Positions 1-9,270 of a stretch of 64,000 bases of DNA are shown here, piece after piece (the first letter of the stretch is position 1; each line of letters begins with the position of its first letter). The stretch covers positions 9,052,001 to 9,116,000 of the forward strand of contig NZ_CP050975.2 of NCBI RefSeq assembly GCF_012273515.2, in the 5' to 3' direction. The notes beneath the pieces are model-generated. The model was not told where the DNA came from, searched no databases, and saw nothing but the letters and a program-made list of their open reading frames with translations. The stretch is from Streptomyces sp. RPA4-2 (GTDB lineage Bacteria > Actinomycetota > Actinomycetes > Streptomycetales > Streptomycetaceae). The position numbers were made by a program, and so were the translations under genes.

Positions 1-2
1 TA

Positions 3-203
3 TCGAGCGGGTCGACGGATGAGCCGGGTGCGCCCCGTTTGTTGCTGGACGTCTTCGTCGAAATCCTGCGGAGCGGCTCGCGGGCGTTCCGGCTCGAGGG
101 TGGCGGTGAGCACTTGGTGACGGCTTTCCAGCAGGGCATCTTCGGCGAACGAGTGCACGCGGACGCCGTTGAGGACGCGTGGTCGAAAGCGCTTCGGCTC
201 TGA
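3..203 (+). CDS. 3' end of a truncated-by-window CDS, unknown function
   Basis: An open frame enters from the left edge and ends at TGA 201-203. The 66 visible residues (ending ...VEDAWSKALRL) have ordinary protein composition with alternating hydrophobic residues, unlike the arginine-rich shadow frames next to it. No family was recognised. It is upstream of and co-directional with the cold-shock-like gene. Confidence is limited because only the C-terminus is visible. Confidence 0.4.
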   Translation, partial: SSGSTDEPGAPRLLLDVFVEILRSGSRAFRLEGGGEHLVTAFQQGIFGERVHADAVEDAWSKALRL

Positions 204-434
204 CGACGTGCCGGGATCGCGGACTGCTGCAGAAGCCGCGGTGTGGTGCCGTCCGGGTGACGTGCTGGGCGGGCTCGCCTGTGCCGCCAGACGGGTGCTG
301 TGGGCCCGTTACGGAGCAGGTTGGCCGGCGAAGGTGCGTTGTGTGCTCTGTTCGGGGGAGGCCGGGTTGCCCTACGGTGCGGTGCGCGAGGTGATGAGGG
401 GATCGGCCGGCGGTGTCGGAGGAGAGGTGGCGGT

Positions 435-644
435 GTGCGGAGCGTTCTGCGAACGGGCAAAGTGATGTCGTTCGACCCCGCGCAGGGGTTGGGGGTGATC
501 GCTCCGTGCGGCAGTGAGGAGCATGTCCCGTTCCACGCGCAGGCTGTCAGATTCGTGGAGTTCGTGGCAGCAGGGCAGTTCGTCGTCTACGCGATCGAGC
601 GGGCGGATGCGGCGGTACGGGCCGTGGAGGTACGCCCCGCCTAG
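435..644 (+). CDS. Cold-shock-domain-like small protein
   Basis: The 69-residue product starts at GTG 435, placed 7 nt after a GGAGAGG ribosome-binding site; longer in-frame starts give an arginine-rich tail unlike the family. The start TGKVMSFDPAQGLGVI aligns with the GxVKWFNxxKGFGFI (RNP1-type) strand of cold-shock proteins, and the end VRAVEVRPA matches their usual AxNVxPA finish. Length is typical (about 67 residues). CSPs bind single-stranded nucleic acid in the cytoplasm. Here the aromatic K-W-F and F-G-F surface is mostly lost (VMSF, LGVI), so nucleic-acid binding may be weakened; it is a divergent member, common in Streptomyces. Confidence 0.7.
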   Translation: MRSVLRTGKVMSFDPAQGLGVIAPCGSEEHVPFHAQAVRFVEFVAAGQFVVYAIERADAAVRAVEVRPA

Positions 645-1041
645 GTGTGCCGGGGGCTGCGGAGGTGGTGGGGGGCCCCGGAAGGCCGGGCGTGGCATCC
701 AGGACCCCGAGCGACGCTTTCGGATGGACGAAAACGCACGCATCATCTGTCCAACGCGGCAGGGCTCGCTGAGGACACGCAGCAGGCCTGGCTGACGCAG
801 CGGGCATGACATCGGATGCCAGTGCAGCGGGCGAACCATGCCTTTCCTCTTCGCACCGGAACGCCTGCCTCCCACTGTGTGCCGTGGTCCTGCCTGCCGC
901 GGTAGGGCTGCTGGGGGCGGCTGTCCGTCCACATGCGTCTACCGGTTCGGTCAGGTGATCTTGGCGTTGATCAGGTGGTCTTACCGTGTGCAGGCAGGGC
1001 AGCTGTAGTGAAAGGCCCCCGATATCGCTGTAGGACGTGCT
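645..1041. other. Intergenic stretch, no gene recognised
   Basis: No convincing gene was seen. A 50-codon frame from ATG 806 has a hydrophobic centre (CAVVLPAAVGLLGAAV) and could be a remnant of a sensory domain lying upstream of the ANTAR gene, but it has no clear ribosome-binding site. Confidence 0.3.
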
Positions 1042-1395
1042 GTGACCCTGCCCCGTGACCGATGTACCCAGCCGTGCCCGCCGGAGGGCGAGCGGGAGGG
1101 GAGCCTTGCGCGTCTGAAGGCGGAGAACGCGCAGCTTCGCCAGGCTGTTGAATCCCACGCGGCCGTGGACCAGGCCATCGGTGTCCTGATCGCCTTGCAC
1201 CGGTGCTCCGCCGTCGGCGGGTGGGAGATCCTGCGCGAAGTGTCGCAGCACACCAACACCAGACTGAGGGACGTTGCCGACACGATCATCGGTTGGACGC
1301 AGGGTCACCCGCTGCCGGACATTGTCCGTGTCGCGCTGGAGGACGCCGGGCGCAGACGGCAGCCGGGCGCCGGCGCTTTGCCTGGGCACGAGTGA
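1042..1395 (+). CDS. ANTAR-domain RNA-binding regulator
   Basis: The 117-residue protein has a short N-terminal coiled coil (about 20-40, SLARLKAENAQLRQAV) followed by an ANTAR domain (about 40-95). The ANTAR signature is seen as A-VDQAIGVLIALHRCS, then W-ILREVSQHTNTRLRDVADTII. ANTAR proteins bind paired RNA hexaloops and act as antiterminators; many Streptomyces ones are stand-alone like this. The conserved Lys after the DQA motif (DQAKG) is Ile here, a divergence. Start is GTG 1042. It sits near a DUF5133 gene and an RsbW-like gene, a common Streptomyces association. No GAF or receiver domain is present, so what activates it is unknown. Confidence 0.8.
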   Translation: MTLPRDRCTQPCPPEGEREGSLARLKAENAQLRQAVESHAAVDQAIGVLIALHRCSAVGGWEILREVSQHTNTRLRDVADTIIGWTQGHPLPDIVRVALEDAGRRRQPGAGALPGHE

Positions 1396-1456
1396 GGGGA
1401 CTTAAGTGCACCGTGGTGACTCGCATGGCGACGATGGCAGTGCGTCGGGGCTGCGT

Positions 1457-1864
1457 TCAGGCGGCCTGTGGCAGGGGCATGCGGACACAGATCTGTTTGC
1501 CGTGTTGGGTGGGGGTGATGGTGAGGGGGCCGCAGATGGTGCGGACGATCTCGAGTCCGAAGCCGCCCGGGCGGTCCGGGTCCCACTCGCGGGCGGTAAG
1601 GCTTCCGGATGCTTTGTCCCACACCGTGATCTCGACTCCGTGCCCGCCGCGGTAGGCGAGGTTCATCCCGCAGGTGCCCTCGGCGTGGCGGACGGCGTTG
1701 GTGACGAGCTCGCTGACGACGAGCTGCGCGCCGCTGACGGTGTCGGCCGGTATTCGGGCCAGGCGCTCGGTCCCGACCCGGGCGAGGAACGCCTTCGTCG
1801 TGAGGCGGGCCGTTTTGACGCAGGACGGGGTGCCGTCGTAGACCTCGTCCACCTGTAATTCCAT
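1457..1864 (-). CDS. RsbW-like ATP-binding protein (anti-sigma factor-type serine kinase)
   Basis: The 135-residue protein is a stand-alone HATPase_c_2 domain. The N-box is visible as QLVVSELVTNAVRHAEG (about 47-63) and the glycine box as PGGFGLEIVRTICG (about 99-112). Such proteins bind ATP and, in partner switching, hold a sigma factor and phosphorylate a STAS-domain antagonist; Streptomyces carries dozens and the partner cannot be read from sequence. A STAS remnant lies just upstream on the opposite strand (1931-2203), perhaps the former partner. Start is ATG 1864; the upstream minus-strand sequence has a GGGGAGA-type ribosome-binding site. Confidence 0.85.
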   Translation of the reverse strand: MELQVDEVYDGTPSCVKTARLTTKAFLARVGTERLARIPADTVSGAQLVVSELVTNAVRHAEGTCGMNLAYRGGHGVEITVWDKASGSLTAREWDPDRPGGFGLEIVRTICGPLTITPTQHGKQICVRMPLPQAA

Positions 1865-1930
1865 CGGTTCTCCCCTGGCACGCAGGGCGGCGGCACCGTC
1901 GGCTTCCTTACGTCCGTCCCGGCGTGCTGA

Positions 1931-2203
1931 TGCGTTGGTCGGTTATGCCTTCCGGGTACCCCCAAAATCGGCTCCGACGGGCACAACCATGCCAGTACCA
2001 GGGCGGTCCTGGACGCCGACGGCATTGGCTTCGCCGACTCCACGTTCCTCAACAACCTGCTCCGCTTCCACCGAAGCACCGACCTCCGTATCGCCAGGCC
2101 GCCCGTGGCTGTACGGCGGCTGCTGGAGATCACCGGCGCAGATACCGTCCTGAACACCTGCCCCACCGTCCCGGACGCGCAGAAGACGGCTTCCGCGACC
2201 TGA
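1931..2203 (+). pseudogene. STAS-domain (anti-sigma factor antagonist) remnant
   Basis: From 1931 to TGA 2201-2203 one frame reads as the second half of a STAS domain: VLDADGIGFADSTFLNNLL followed by a segment ending RRLLEITGADTVL. This matches the antagonist pattern in which the phosphorylatable serine lies in D-S-(S/T)-x-L-N. There is no usable start codon in frame (open only back to TGA 1928) and the first strands are missing, so it is a 5'-truncated remnant. The Ser of DST is retained. It lies divergently beside the RsbW-like gene, suggesting a former partner-switching pair. Confidence 0.6.
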
Positions 2204-2420
2204 CGGTGCCGCACGATCGAGGCCCCCTTCGCCCTTCTCCCGTGATGCCCCTTGTTCTGCCCTCCAGGGGAGGGTTGGAGGGCAGAGCGAGGGCGGCAGG
2301 AAAGGCCAAGGCGGCCAGGGTTGTGACGTACGGGATGCGACTGCGGGTTCGCGGACCCATGGGCCTTGGCCGGGCGGAGATCGGCGCCGTGTTGCAGGGG
2401 CTTTCTGGCCGCGGTGGGGT

Positions 2421-2651
2421 TCAGCCGGCGGCGAGCAGGGAGTCGTCTTCGGGCCGGGCGCCGGGCAGTTGGTGGCGTGCGGCGATCAGGGCGGCGTCGA
2501 CGTCACGGGTGCCGGTGGAGACGCACAGGCTGTAGGCCACGTCCTGCATGCGCTGCTCCGCGCTCGGGCTCCCGTTCTCCGCGTGTAGGTCCCGCAGTGT
2601 CTCGTACTCGGTGACCAGTCGCTGCAGAACCACCGGGTGAGCCATCAACAT
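2421..2651 (-). CDS. DUF5133 family protein
   Basis: The 76-residue protein matches the small Streptomyces DUF5133 family: MLMAHPVVLQRLV start, a central YSLCVSTGTRDVDAAL and an end LPGARPEDDSLLAAG. Function is unknown; members are often found near ANTAR or RsbW-like genes, as here. It has no signal peptide or membrane segment, so it is probably cytosolic. Length is full for the family and the start ATG 2651 is the only reasonable choice. The downstream 220 bases towards the STAS remnant hold no gene. Confidence 0.75.
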   Translation of the reverse strand: MLMAHPVVLQRLVTEYETLRDLHAENGSPSAEQRMQDVAYSLCVSTGTRDVDAALIAARHQLPGARPEDDSLLAAG

Positions 2652-3128
2652 GAGCGTCTCCTCTACCAGTCACGCCAATACCGATAACGCGGATACCCCC
2701 GTCCAAGGCGCCCACGCGGTGACTGTTTCGGACACATCACCGACTACCAGCCACATGGGCGGAGGGCAGCGCCCGTGCCACGACACGCTTTTGTTCCTGC
2801 CAATGCTCGGGGCCGGATTCGGGGTCTTTCCAGTTGCATGGTGCGGGCGTTGGTGTGGCCATACCGCAGCCCTCACCGGTGTGCTCGCCCGTTCCATCGC
2901 TGGCTGGTGAGCACAGCACAGCGGTCAGGTCTGCTCGCGTGTCGGTCACGCGGGCGCCCCGGTGTGCGCCATGTCGGGTGCGGCGCCAACGGGCGGAGTG
3001 GCGCCATCGGCTCGTACGACATCGAACGAATCGGCCACGTCTATGTCCAAGGCGGTGAGACTGCATCAGGAAAGCGGGGGCACCGTTATTTCGACAATCC
3101 TGTGGAGCAGCAGGGGGAGGCAGGCCAC
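2652..3128. other. Intergenic stretch, no gene recognised
   Basis: Divergent promoter space between the DUF5133 gene and the membrane protein. Open frames here are arginine/proline-rich and lack ribosome-binding sites; no further feature was seen. Confidence 0.3.
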
Positions 3129-3413
3129 ATGGAGATCTCAGGGGTCGCCACGGCCCTCGTGATTGGCATCGTGATTGGTCTCTTGGGCCGCCTTGTCCTG
3201 CCCGGCCGTCAGCACATCGGGGTGTTGTGGACCTTCGTGGTTGGCATCGCCGCGGCGCTGCTCGGAACAGCCATTGCCGGTGTGTTCGACGTCGCTGACG
3301 CTAAGGGTGTCGACTGGATCGAGCTGGCCGTCCAGATTGCCCTCGCTTCCTTCGGTGTTGCCGGGTTGGACCGCCTTCTAGACAGGCCGTCGGTAAGCAA
3401 CCCCGGCAGGTAG
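3129..3413 (+). CDS. GlsB/YeaQ/YmgE-like small membrane protein
   Basis: The 94-residue protein has three predicted membrane segments (about 5-23, 32-53, 65-80) with small-residue-rich helices such as ALVIGIVIGLLGRLVLPG and VGIAAALLGTAIAGVF. That layout fits the transglycosylase-associated/GlsB stress family, whose biochemical role is unclear. Start is ATG 3129, 9 nt after a GGGGAGG ribosome-binding site; the frame is open further upstream but that part is not protein-like. It ends in a short charged tail. It appears monocistronic, with a hairpin about 200 bases downstream. Confidence 0.75.
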   Translation: MEISGVATALVIGIVIGLLGRLVLPGRQHIGVLWTFVVGIAAALLGTAIAGVFDVADAKGVDWIELAVQIALASFGVAGLDRLLDRPSVSNPGR

Positions 3414-3890
3414 ACGACCGGACAGCGCATGTCCCTCGCTACCTCCTGGCCCGCTCGCTCGCCACCGCCCACGAACAGCGCCGGGTCCTCCGTCCCCAGC
3501 GAACGCCCTGGGGCGTAGGACCCGTTCAAGACCTTCACACCTTCGTCGCTCGACCGCGACGCGTTCTCGTGCATCGACCACGTAATATCATTGAGTCGTC
3601 AAGCAAATCACCCGTGACGTCCGTCGTCACGGGGTGCCTTCGTCATGGGCTGGCGCCCGCACGGCAACGTGGCCGGTGCGGGCGGCTCACGCCCTGATCT
3701 GCGACGACGGCCCTCCGGGGCCAGTGACGCCGGCCGGGTCGCACGCATTGGAGCAGGTTCGGGAGTAGTCGACCGGTCGGACAGTGTGACCGGCGATCGA
3801 TCCACCGGCATGCCTGATCCCTGGTGGCGACCTGGTCAGCGGAGTGCTCGACGACCTTCCACTTCTGAACTCCCGTAAAGGATCAGCACC
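3414..3890. other. Intergenic stretch with a possible minus-strand gene remnant
   Basis: On the minus strand from about 3574 down to 3370 one frame reads like protein (KVLNGSYAPGRSLGT, then GQEVARDMRCPVVYLPGLL), running into the 3' end of the membrane-protein gene. No family was recognised and it has no clear start, so it may be a convergent short gene or a remnant. The rest of the stretch holds the hairpin at 3611-3633 and the leader of the amidase gene. Confidence 0.3.
3611..3633. terminator. Hairpin, possible terminator
   Basis: A 9-bp perfect stem (CCCGTGACG / CGTCACGGG) with a 5-nt loop. No T-run follows. It could end transcription from the membrane-protein gene. Confidence 0.4.
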
Positions 3891-5840
3891 TTGCACAAGA
3901 GGAAGACGCGGCGGCGGCGTGTGACGCTCGCGATCGCGATGGGCGCGGTGGCCGCAGGCGGCCTCGCCGTCCTGCCGATCACCGCGCTGGCCGACACGAC
4001 GAGCGGCACCGCAGGCGCCACGAGCAGCACCCGGCAGCAGGACTTCGCCTCGGCCGCGGCCGGGTACCACGTCCCGTCGAGCGTCCTGCTCGGCCTGGCA
4101 TACCAGGAGTCGGCCTGGGACTCGCACGGCGCGCAGGCCAGCGCCGACGGCGGCTACGGGCCCATGCACCTCACCGACGTGACCCCGGCCATGATGGCCT
4201 CCGGCGACGCGGGCGCCGTCGGCCGCAGCGATCTGAAGTCGATGGCCGCGAACCCGGCGCTGCACACCCTGCAGGCCGCCGCAAAGCTGACGGGCCTGCC
4301 CGAGGACGCGCTGCGCAAGGACCCCGCGGCGAACATCCGCGGTGGCGCGGCCCTGCTGGCCTCGTACGAGAAGCAGGTGGCCGGCAGCGTGCCGTCGGAC
4401 GCGGCCCAGTGGTACGGCGCGGTCGCCCGCTACAGCCAGTCGCCGCAGAAGCAGGACGCGGCGGGTTTCGCCAACCGCGTCTACGCCACCATCCGCGGCG
4501 GCGCAGGTGTCACCACCAAGGACGGCCAGCGGGTTCGGCTCGACGCCGCCCCCGCGGTGCGCCCCGCCACCGCCCAGGTGGACCGGCTGCACCTGAAGAC
4601 CGCCGCGGCCACCGACACCGAGTGCCCGCCGGCCGTGCCGTGCACCTTCGTGCCCGGTTCCCCGGCCGGCCTGCAGGTGTCGAACCGCCCCGCCAACGGC
4701 ATCAAGATCGACACCATCGTCATCCACGACCTGGAGGGCACGTACGACTCCGGGGTGGCCGGTCTCGCCAACCCGTCGAACAGCGTGTCTACCAACTACG
4801 TCATGCGGTCCTCGGACGGCGCGGTGACGCAGATGGTGCCTACGAAGGACATCGCGTTCCACGCGGGCAACTACTCCTCGAACCTGCACTCGATCGGCAT
4901 CGAGCACGAGGGCTACGCCGCGCAGGGCGCCACCTGGTACACCGAGGCGCAGTACGAGTCCACGGCCTACCTCGTGCAGTACCTGGCCCACCGGTTCGGC
5001 ATACCGCTGGACCGCCAGCACATCCTGGGTCACGACGACGTCGCCGGGCCGAGCCTGAGCGGTGTCCTGGCGCAGCACTGGGACCCGGGACCGAGCTGGG
5101 ACTGGGACCACTTCATGCGCCTGCTCGGCGCGCCGCTCAGCGGCCTGCGCGGCACCGCGCCCGTGGGCTCGGTCGTGACCATCGACCCCGCCTTCGACAC
5201 CAACCTGCAGACCGTCCAGGTGTGCCCGATCGACGACCCGACCGGTGCGACGACCGCGTGCACGGACCGGAAGCAGGCGTCGAACTTCGTCTTCCTGCGC
5301 ACCGCGCCCGACGCGTCCGCCCCGCTCTTCGGCGACCAGGCGATCCACGGCACGGCCGCGGGCACGAACAAGATCAGCGACTGGGGCAGCACCGCACAGA
5401 CCGGCCAGCAGTTCGTCGTCGCCGACCAGCAGGGCGACTGGACGGCGATCTGGTTCAGCGGCGCGAAGGTGTGGTTCTACAACCCGGGCGGACAGAACAC
5501 CAAGCAGGCCTACGGCGTGAAGATCATCTCTGCTGCGGGCAGCACTCCGGTGGCCGTCTACGGGTCGAGTTACCCGGACGCGTCGGAGTACCCGGCCGGC
5601 CTGGGCGCCTCGACGCAGGCCCCGATCAGCGGGTACAGCCTCCCCGCGGGCCAGGCCTACGTCGCCACGCAGCCGCCGAACGCGACGGTGGACTACTTCA
5701 AGTCCAGCGGGACGGTCGTCACCGGCGCGAAGACGCAGTACACGATCCAGTACAACCACCGCGTGGCGCTGGTGTACTCGGGCGATGTGACGGCGACCCC
5801 CGTGACCAAGCACTGGGAGGACGGCGGCGCGAAGCGCTGA
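3891..5840 (+). CDS. Secreted N-acetylmuramoyl-L-alanine amidase (Amidase_2/PGRP fold)
   Basis: The 649-residue exported protein hydrolyses the MurNAc-L-Ala bond of peptidoglycan. It starts at TTG 3891, 8 nt after AAAGGA. A Sec/Tat-like signal peptide (KRKTRRRR then a hydrophobic run ending ITALA-DT near 34) is followed by a lysozyme-like/transglycosylase-like region (about 50-200, with [15 protein letters not shown]) and then the amidase domain (about 270-410). Zinc ligands by analogy with E. coli AmiD are His279 (IVIHD), His381 (ILGHDDV) and Asp398 ([10 protein letters not shown]); the catalytic Glu is probably Glu338 (IGIEHEG). The last 220 residues form SH3-like or cell-wall-binding repeats. 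It is probably cell-wall remodelling or competitor lysis. Full length, no defects; followed by a strong terminator. Confidence 0.9.
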   Translation: MHKRKTRRRRVTLAIAMGAVAAGGLAVLPITALADTTSGTAGATSSTRQQDFASAAAGYHVPSSVLLGLAYQESAWDSHGAQASADGGYGPMHLTDVTPAMMASGDAGAVGRSDLKSMAANPALHTLQAAAKLTGLPEDALRKDPAANIRGGAALLASYEKQVAGSVPSDAAQWYGAVARYSQSPQKQDAAGFANRVYATIRGGAGVTTKDGQRVRLDAAPAVRPATAQVDRLHLKTAAATDTECPPAVPCTFVPGSPAGLQVSNRPANGIKIDTIVIHDLEGTYDSGVAGLANPSNSVSTNYVMRSSDGAVTQMVPTKDIAFHAGNYSSNLHSIGIEHEGYAAQGATWYTEAQYESTAYLVQYLAHRFGIPLDRQHILGHDDVAGPSLSGVLAQHWDPGPSWDWDHFMRLLGAPLSGLRGTAPVGSVVTIDPAFDTNLQTVQVCPIDDPTGATTACTDRKQASNFVFLRTAPDASAPLFGDQAIHGTAAGTNKISDWGSTAQTGQQFVVADQQGDWTAIWFSGAKVWFYNPGGQNTKQAYGVKIISAAGSTPVAVYGSSYPDASEYPAGLGASTQAPISGYSLPAGQAYVATQPPNATVDYFKSSGTVVTGAKTQYTIQYNHRVALVYSGDVTATPVTKHWEDGGAKR

Positions 5841-5881
5841 CGCGCAGGCACGCAGGCGGCCGTGAGCGTGAGTTGTCGCGA

Positions 5882-5920
5882 GGTGGCCCGGCCGGGGCGG
5901 TGAGCCCCGGCCGGGCCACC
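5882..5920. terminator. Strong hairpin terminator after amidase gene
   Basis: A perfect 17-bp GC-rich stem (5882-5898 with 5904-5920) and a 5-nt loop (GGTGA) lie 42 bases after the amidase stop. It has no T-run, as is common for actinobacterial terminators. Confidence 0.85.
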
Positions 5921-6114
5921 GGCATGTACGGGGCGAGGCGGGTCGGACGCGGCTGCACGCCGCAGGTCCCGTCGGCGGCACGCGGGACGATGAGCCACGA
6001 TCGGTCTGACCGCACACCCAGCCACCGGCGATCGGGCGGCGCAACATGCACGGGGCGCATCCTCACAGCTGCTGTCCCGTGGCCTGCGTGAGGACGGACA
6101 GTTCGCCACGGGTG

Positions 6115-6438
6115 TCAGGTCTCTGACTGCGCTTCCTCGTCGAGTTGGACGAGTTGGGTGGCGAAAATCCGGGCGCCGCCCTGGGCTGGGTGGCGTAGAG
6201 GGATGGCCTGAACGGCGTTGCGGACGAGCGAGCCCTGGGCTTTGCGGCCGACTGCGACGATGGTCGTAATCCGGAAGGCGGCCGCCATTGCGAGGGCGAT
6301 GGGTGTGCCTTCCGCGATCACGGCGGCGCGTGGGGCGCGGTTGGTGGCGGGGCGGCCAGATTCGTGCGGGTGGTTCGGGTACACGGGCCAGAACATCGGC
6401 AGTGGTCCGCGCAGGGCGGTCACGGTACGCCACACCAC
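6115..6438 (-). CDS. Possible hypothetical protein
   Basis: A 107-residue minus-strand frame with one mildly hydrophobic helix (IALAMAAAFRITTIVAVG) and an acidic C-terminus (LVQLDEEAQSET). It is less arginine-rich than shadow frames, but no family was recognised and no clear ribosome-binding site was seen. The whole 5921-6652 interval contains nothing else convincing. Confidence 0.3.
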   Translation of the reverse strand: MVWRTVTALRGPLPMFWPVYPNHPHESGRPATNRAPRAAVIAEGTPIALAMAAAFRITTIVAVGRKAQGSLVRNAVQAIPLRHPAQGGARIFATQLVQLDEEAQSET

Positions 6439-6652
6439 AGTCGAACCACGTCCATGACCTCAGCGGCACCATCTCCCAGGGCAGCGGCCAGGGCGCTGGG
6501 CTGTGGCTGTCCCACGGTTCTGTACGACCGGGGGATCGGGCCGTGCGCCTGGTCACGCTTCGTCGACTGGGTCGGCGTCCGCTGGGCACACTGTCCTGGC
6601 AGCCCAACTGCGGCCAGGATGACCCCGACACCTGCTGACGAGAGGGGCGTAC

Positions 6653-7024
6653 ATGGACAGCTTGGAAGTGCCCTGTCGGACGTTCGACCACCTGCTCAAA
6701 GGCTTCATCCGCAACGAGGCCGGTGACGTCGCCATCTACCGCGTCGAAGGTCAGAGCGCGAACCCTGGCGACGCGTTCGGGAACGTGTTCGCCTGGATGT
6801 GGGAGCGCGACAAGGACTCGGCCGTAGCCGCGTTCGCCGGCCTCCTGGCGGAAGCTCGGAAGCAGAGCGACGAGGGTGACGAGGTCCGACTGGAAGAGCT
6901 GATCAGGGGCTTGCGGCTCGCACTCCATCGCTCGCGACTTGGCCAGGAGGACGAGTTCCACGCGGTGGAGCGGGTACTGCGCGACCAGGTACCCGAGCAC
7001 TTCGGCGGACGCACCGACCTCTAG
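6653..7024 (+). CDS. Hypothetical protein, acidic, helical
   Basis: The 123-residue protein starts at ATG 6653 after GAGAGGGG. It is rich in Glu/Asp and predicted mostly helical (DKDSAVAAFAGLLAEARKQ, RLEELIRGLRLAL). No domain was recognised and there is no signal peptide. It is a single-gene unit ended by a rho-independent terminator 15 bases after the stop, which supports it being a real expressed gene. Confidence 0.65.
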   Translation: MDSLEVPCRTFDHLLKGFIRNEAGDVAIYRVEGQSANPGDAFGNVFAWMWERDKDSAVAAFAGLLAEARKQSDEGDEVRLEELIRGLRLALHRSRLGQEDEFHAVERVLRDQVPEHFGGRTDL

Positions 7025-7039
7025 TCGACGCGCGACATG

Positions 7040-7074
7040 GCCCTCGCCCTCGTTCCTTGGAGGCGAGGGCTTTT
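7040..7074 (+). terminator. Rho-independent terminator
   Basis: A 9-bp stem (GCCCTCGCC / GGCGAGGGC) with a 13-nt loop is followed directly by TTTT, just after the hypothetical gene ending at 7024. Confidence 0.8.
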
Positions 7075-7216
7075 CGCGATGGCGGGGCCGCCGAGGACGG
7101 TCCGGATTTTCCGCTCGCCGTTCGAGCGTGGAGTGACCGACTGGACCGGTCGGCCCGTGCGGGTGTTCCGGCCCATGTCACCACGGAGATCCTTCTCGTG
7201 ATCGTCTCCTCAATCC

Positions 7217-7808
7217 TCACCGGCAGGCGGCGCACCGAAGCGGCTCCAGTACGGACATGACCTCCGGGAACCACTTCCCGACGGTGCTTCTCCGCCGAAC
7301 AGTCCGCGGAACGAGCGGTCGTTCACGTGCGCGGGCGACCTGCTCCCGCAGCGGCACCTCCTTGATGAAGAAGGCCAGTACGAAGGCGCCCACCAGCACC
7401 ACGGCGCCGACCAGGAACGCCACGGTGACCGCGTTCGTGAAGCCGACCTTGAAGGGGTGGGCGAGGACCGGGTCGAGGTGGCTCAGGAACGACGTGTCGT
7501 TGAGGGTGCCCGCCGAACCGGAGGACGCGGAAGTGAGCGTCTTGAGCTGGTCGGGGTGGGCCTGGGCCGCGGCCTGGAAGGCGGCTGTGCCGCGTGCGTC
7601 GGCGAAGGCGTCGCTGATCTTGCCGCCCACCACGGAGTAGACGATCGACAGGAACACGGCGACACCCGCCGTACCGCCCATCTGCCGGAAGACATGCCTC
7701 CCGGGTGCGGTGTTCGGCAGCGCGCAGAGTGGTGACCGCGAACGGGATAGGGCCGCCCGCCCCGGCTACGCCCATTCCGTGGGCATCCGTCTCGTCGACC
7801 AGCACGCC
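7217..7808 (-). pseudogene. DHA2-type MFS efflux transporter, 3' remnant
   Basis: The minus-strand frame from 7681 to 7217 reads as the last two membrane helices of an EmrB/QacA-type drug:H+ antiporter: RQMGGTAGVAVFLSIVYSVV, an extracytoplasmic loop with LNDTSFLSHLDPVLAHPF, then VAFLVGAVVLVGAFVLAFFIKEVPL. Upstream (7690-7808) the homologous sequence continues only in broken frames (DETDAHGMGVAG, then a shift to HVFRQMGG). At least ten helices are missing, so it cannot transport. The downstream C-terminal tail past 7320 is probably native. Confidence 0.75.
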
Positions 7809-7816
7809 CTCGCCGC

Positions 7817-7839
7817 CGGGGCCGGTCGCACCGGCCCCG
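7817..7839. terminator. GC-rich hairpin
   Basis: A perfect 10-bp stem (CGGGGCCGGT / ACCGGCCCCG) around a CGC loop. It lies between the efflux-pump remnant and the lipoprotein gene; no T-run. Confidence 0.45.
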
Positions 7840-7960
7840 CCCCAGGGACGCTGTAGCCCTGTACCGTACGACCTTCTACCTATGCGTCTGCCGCAACATG
7901 CAACTCTGACACCACACGCGCGGCCTGACGTCTGCTCAACTCGGATTCCATGGGGGGACC

Positions 7961-8389
7961 TTGACGACCCGCGCCACCCTGTCCGCCGTCATCCTGCTCG
8001 TGACGGCCGCCGCGCTCACCGCCTGCGACGACGGCACCAGCAAGGCCGAGAGCAAGCCCAGCGCGGCGCCCAGCAAGGCGGTCACCACCGCGGCCGCGAC
8101 GCCGGGCGTCGATGCCGTCGCTAAGGCAACCGGCATTCCGCCGAAGCCGACCGGCGCTGCTCGGGCCCGACTGCTCCGCGCCCTGGCTGCGGCTGCCCCG
8201 GCCGCCGCCCGCTACGAGGACAAGGCCATCGACGCCGCCCGAAACCAGTGCAGTGCCATCAACCGCAGCGGGCAGCGCCTCGATCACCTCGCCTCGCAGC
8301 GCTTCACCTACAAGGACGTCACCACCACCGAGTCTCAGGGCAAGAAGATCAACCAGGCCCTCAAGGCCACCGGTTTCTGCGTCCTGTGA
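7961..8389 (+). CDS. Putative lipoprotein
   Basis: The 142-residue protein starts at TTG 7961, 4 nt after GGGGGGA. Its N-terminus is a lipoprotein signal: MTTRATLSAVILLVTAA then LTAC, with Cys24 as the lipidated residue. After a Ser/Ala/Lys-rich linker comes a small globular domain (about 48-142) with two cysteines (NQCSAINRSG and the final GFCVL) that could form a disulfide. This resembles the small DUF732-like exported proteins of actinobacteria, but the match is not certain. It is membrane-anchored on the outer face of the cytoplasmic membrane. Monocistronic. Confidence 0.75.
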   Translation: MTTRATLSAVILLVTAAALTACDDGTSKAESKPSAAPSKAVTTAAATPGVDAVAKATGIPPKPTGAARARLLRALAAAAPAAARYEDKAIDAARNQCSAINRSGQRLDHLASQRFTYKDVTTTESQGKKINQALKATGFCVL

Positions 8390-8793
8390 CTCCCGGGCAC
8401 GCCAACACCGCCACGACGAGGAGCACATACCCTCTGGAGAACCCAGGGGCTGCGCACGGCGGCCGCCGTGATGATCAAGACATCTCCACTCTTGTCATCA
8501 GGACCACCGCCTGATGGGTCCGGGTAATTCAGTCTGACCGTGACCGAAGACGTCCGCTCACGGAAGGGGGCACCTCCGAGCAGGGGGCGGTTGCTCCTCA
8601 ACGGGTAGCATCCCCAACCCTTCCCTTCAATGGAACTGCACCAGACAGCAATCATGGACCGTGCCGGCAGAGGTGTGCGCGCCTGATTGCGCCACGCCTG
8701 CTTGCAGAGCTGCCTCCGGCATCGGTGAGAGGCAGCATGAGGGAAGAGCGACCACCGAGCCCTCGGCGGTATTACCCGCCGTACTTCGCTGAG
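8390..8793. other. Intergenic stretch, nothing recognised
   Basis: Convergent space between the lipoprotein and SLOG-like genes. Frames here are short and without family signatures. Confidence 0.3.
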
Positions 8794-9270
8794 TCAGTCT
8801 CGCGTGGTGTCCTCGGGCCAGATGACGCGTATGGGAAGGCCGACACTGTGCGCGTATGCGACGACGTCGGCGGTGCCGCCGTAGCCGCGGGCAGGTTGCC
8901 CGTCCCATACGGCGATCAGTTGGTCGGCGAGGCCCACCACGACCTCGCTGCCCGCCTGGTGGGCCTGCGGTGTCGACTCCTTCATGCCGGTGTGATGGAC
9001 GTCATCGGCCTGTGCCATGAGCTCGTCGTACACCGGGTGGTGCCAGTCGGGCAGGGTCTCGCGGTACTCGGCCGCTGGGATGACGGCCTCCAGACGGCCG
9101 CCGTGATCGAGGACGGCCTGCGCGAACCAGGTGTCAGGTCCGTCGGAGATGCAGCTGACGGCCACCAGGTCCTCGGCGTCGTAGACGGCGACGATCGTGG
9201 TGAGGTCGACGCGGACCTGCCCTTCGACCTCCGGGGACAGACCTCGGTGGCCCGTGATGCCCAGACGCAT
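8794..9270 (-). CDS. SLOG/LOG-like Rossmann-fold protein
   Basis: The 158-residue protein begins MRLGITGHRGLSPEVE, the first strand and glycine loop typical of SLOG (SMF/DprA-LOG) nucleotide-binding proteins, and ends with a second signature (GLADQLIAVWDGQPARGYGG then TADVVAYA) that resembles the family's GGT-E/D nucleotide-contact region. SLOG proteins bind or process nucleotide ligands; some act as sensors in defence or stress systems. No partner gene (membrane effector, nuclease) is adjacent, so the role is open. The protein is complete and cytosolic. Start ATG 9270 has an AGGAGAAAG-type ribosome-binding site on the minus strand. Confidence 0.7.
   Translation of the reverse strand: MRLGITGHRGLSPEVEGQVRVDLTTIVAVYDAEDLVAVSCISDGPDTWFAQAVLDHGGRLEAVIPAAEYRETLPDWHHPVYDELMAQADDVHHTGMKESTPQAHQAGSEVVVGLADQLIAVWDGQPARGYGGTADVVAYAHSVGLPIRVIWPEDTTRD

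Noticed and set aside
3687..6047. A 786-codon open frame on the minus strand opposite the amidase gene
   Set aside because: It is arginine/valine/glycine-rich with no domain; it is the usual antisense shadow of a high-GC gene with a clear signal peptide and zinc motif on the plus strand.
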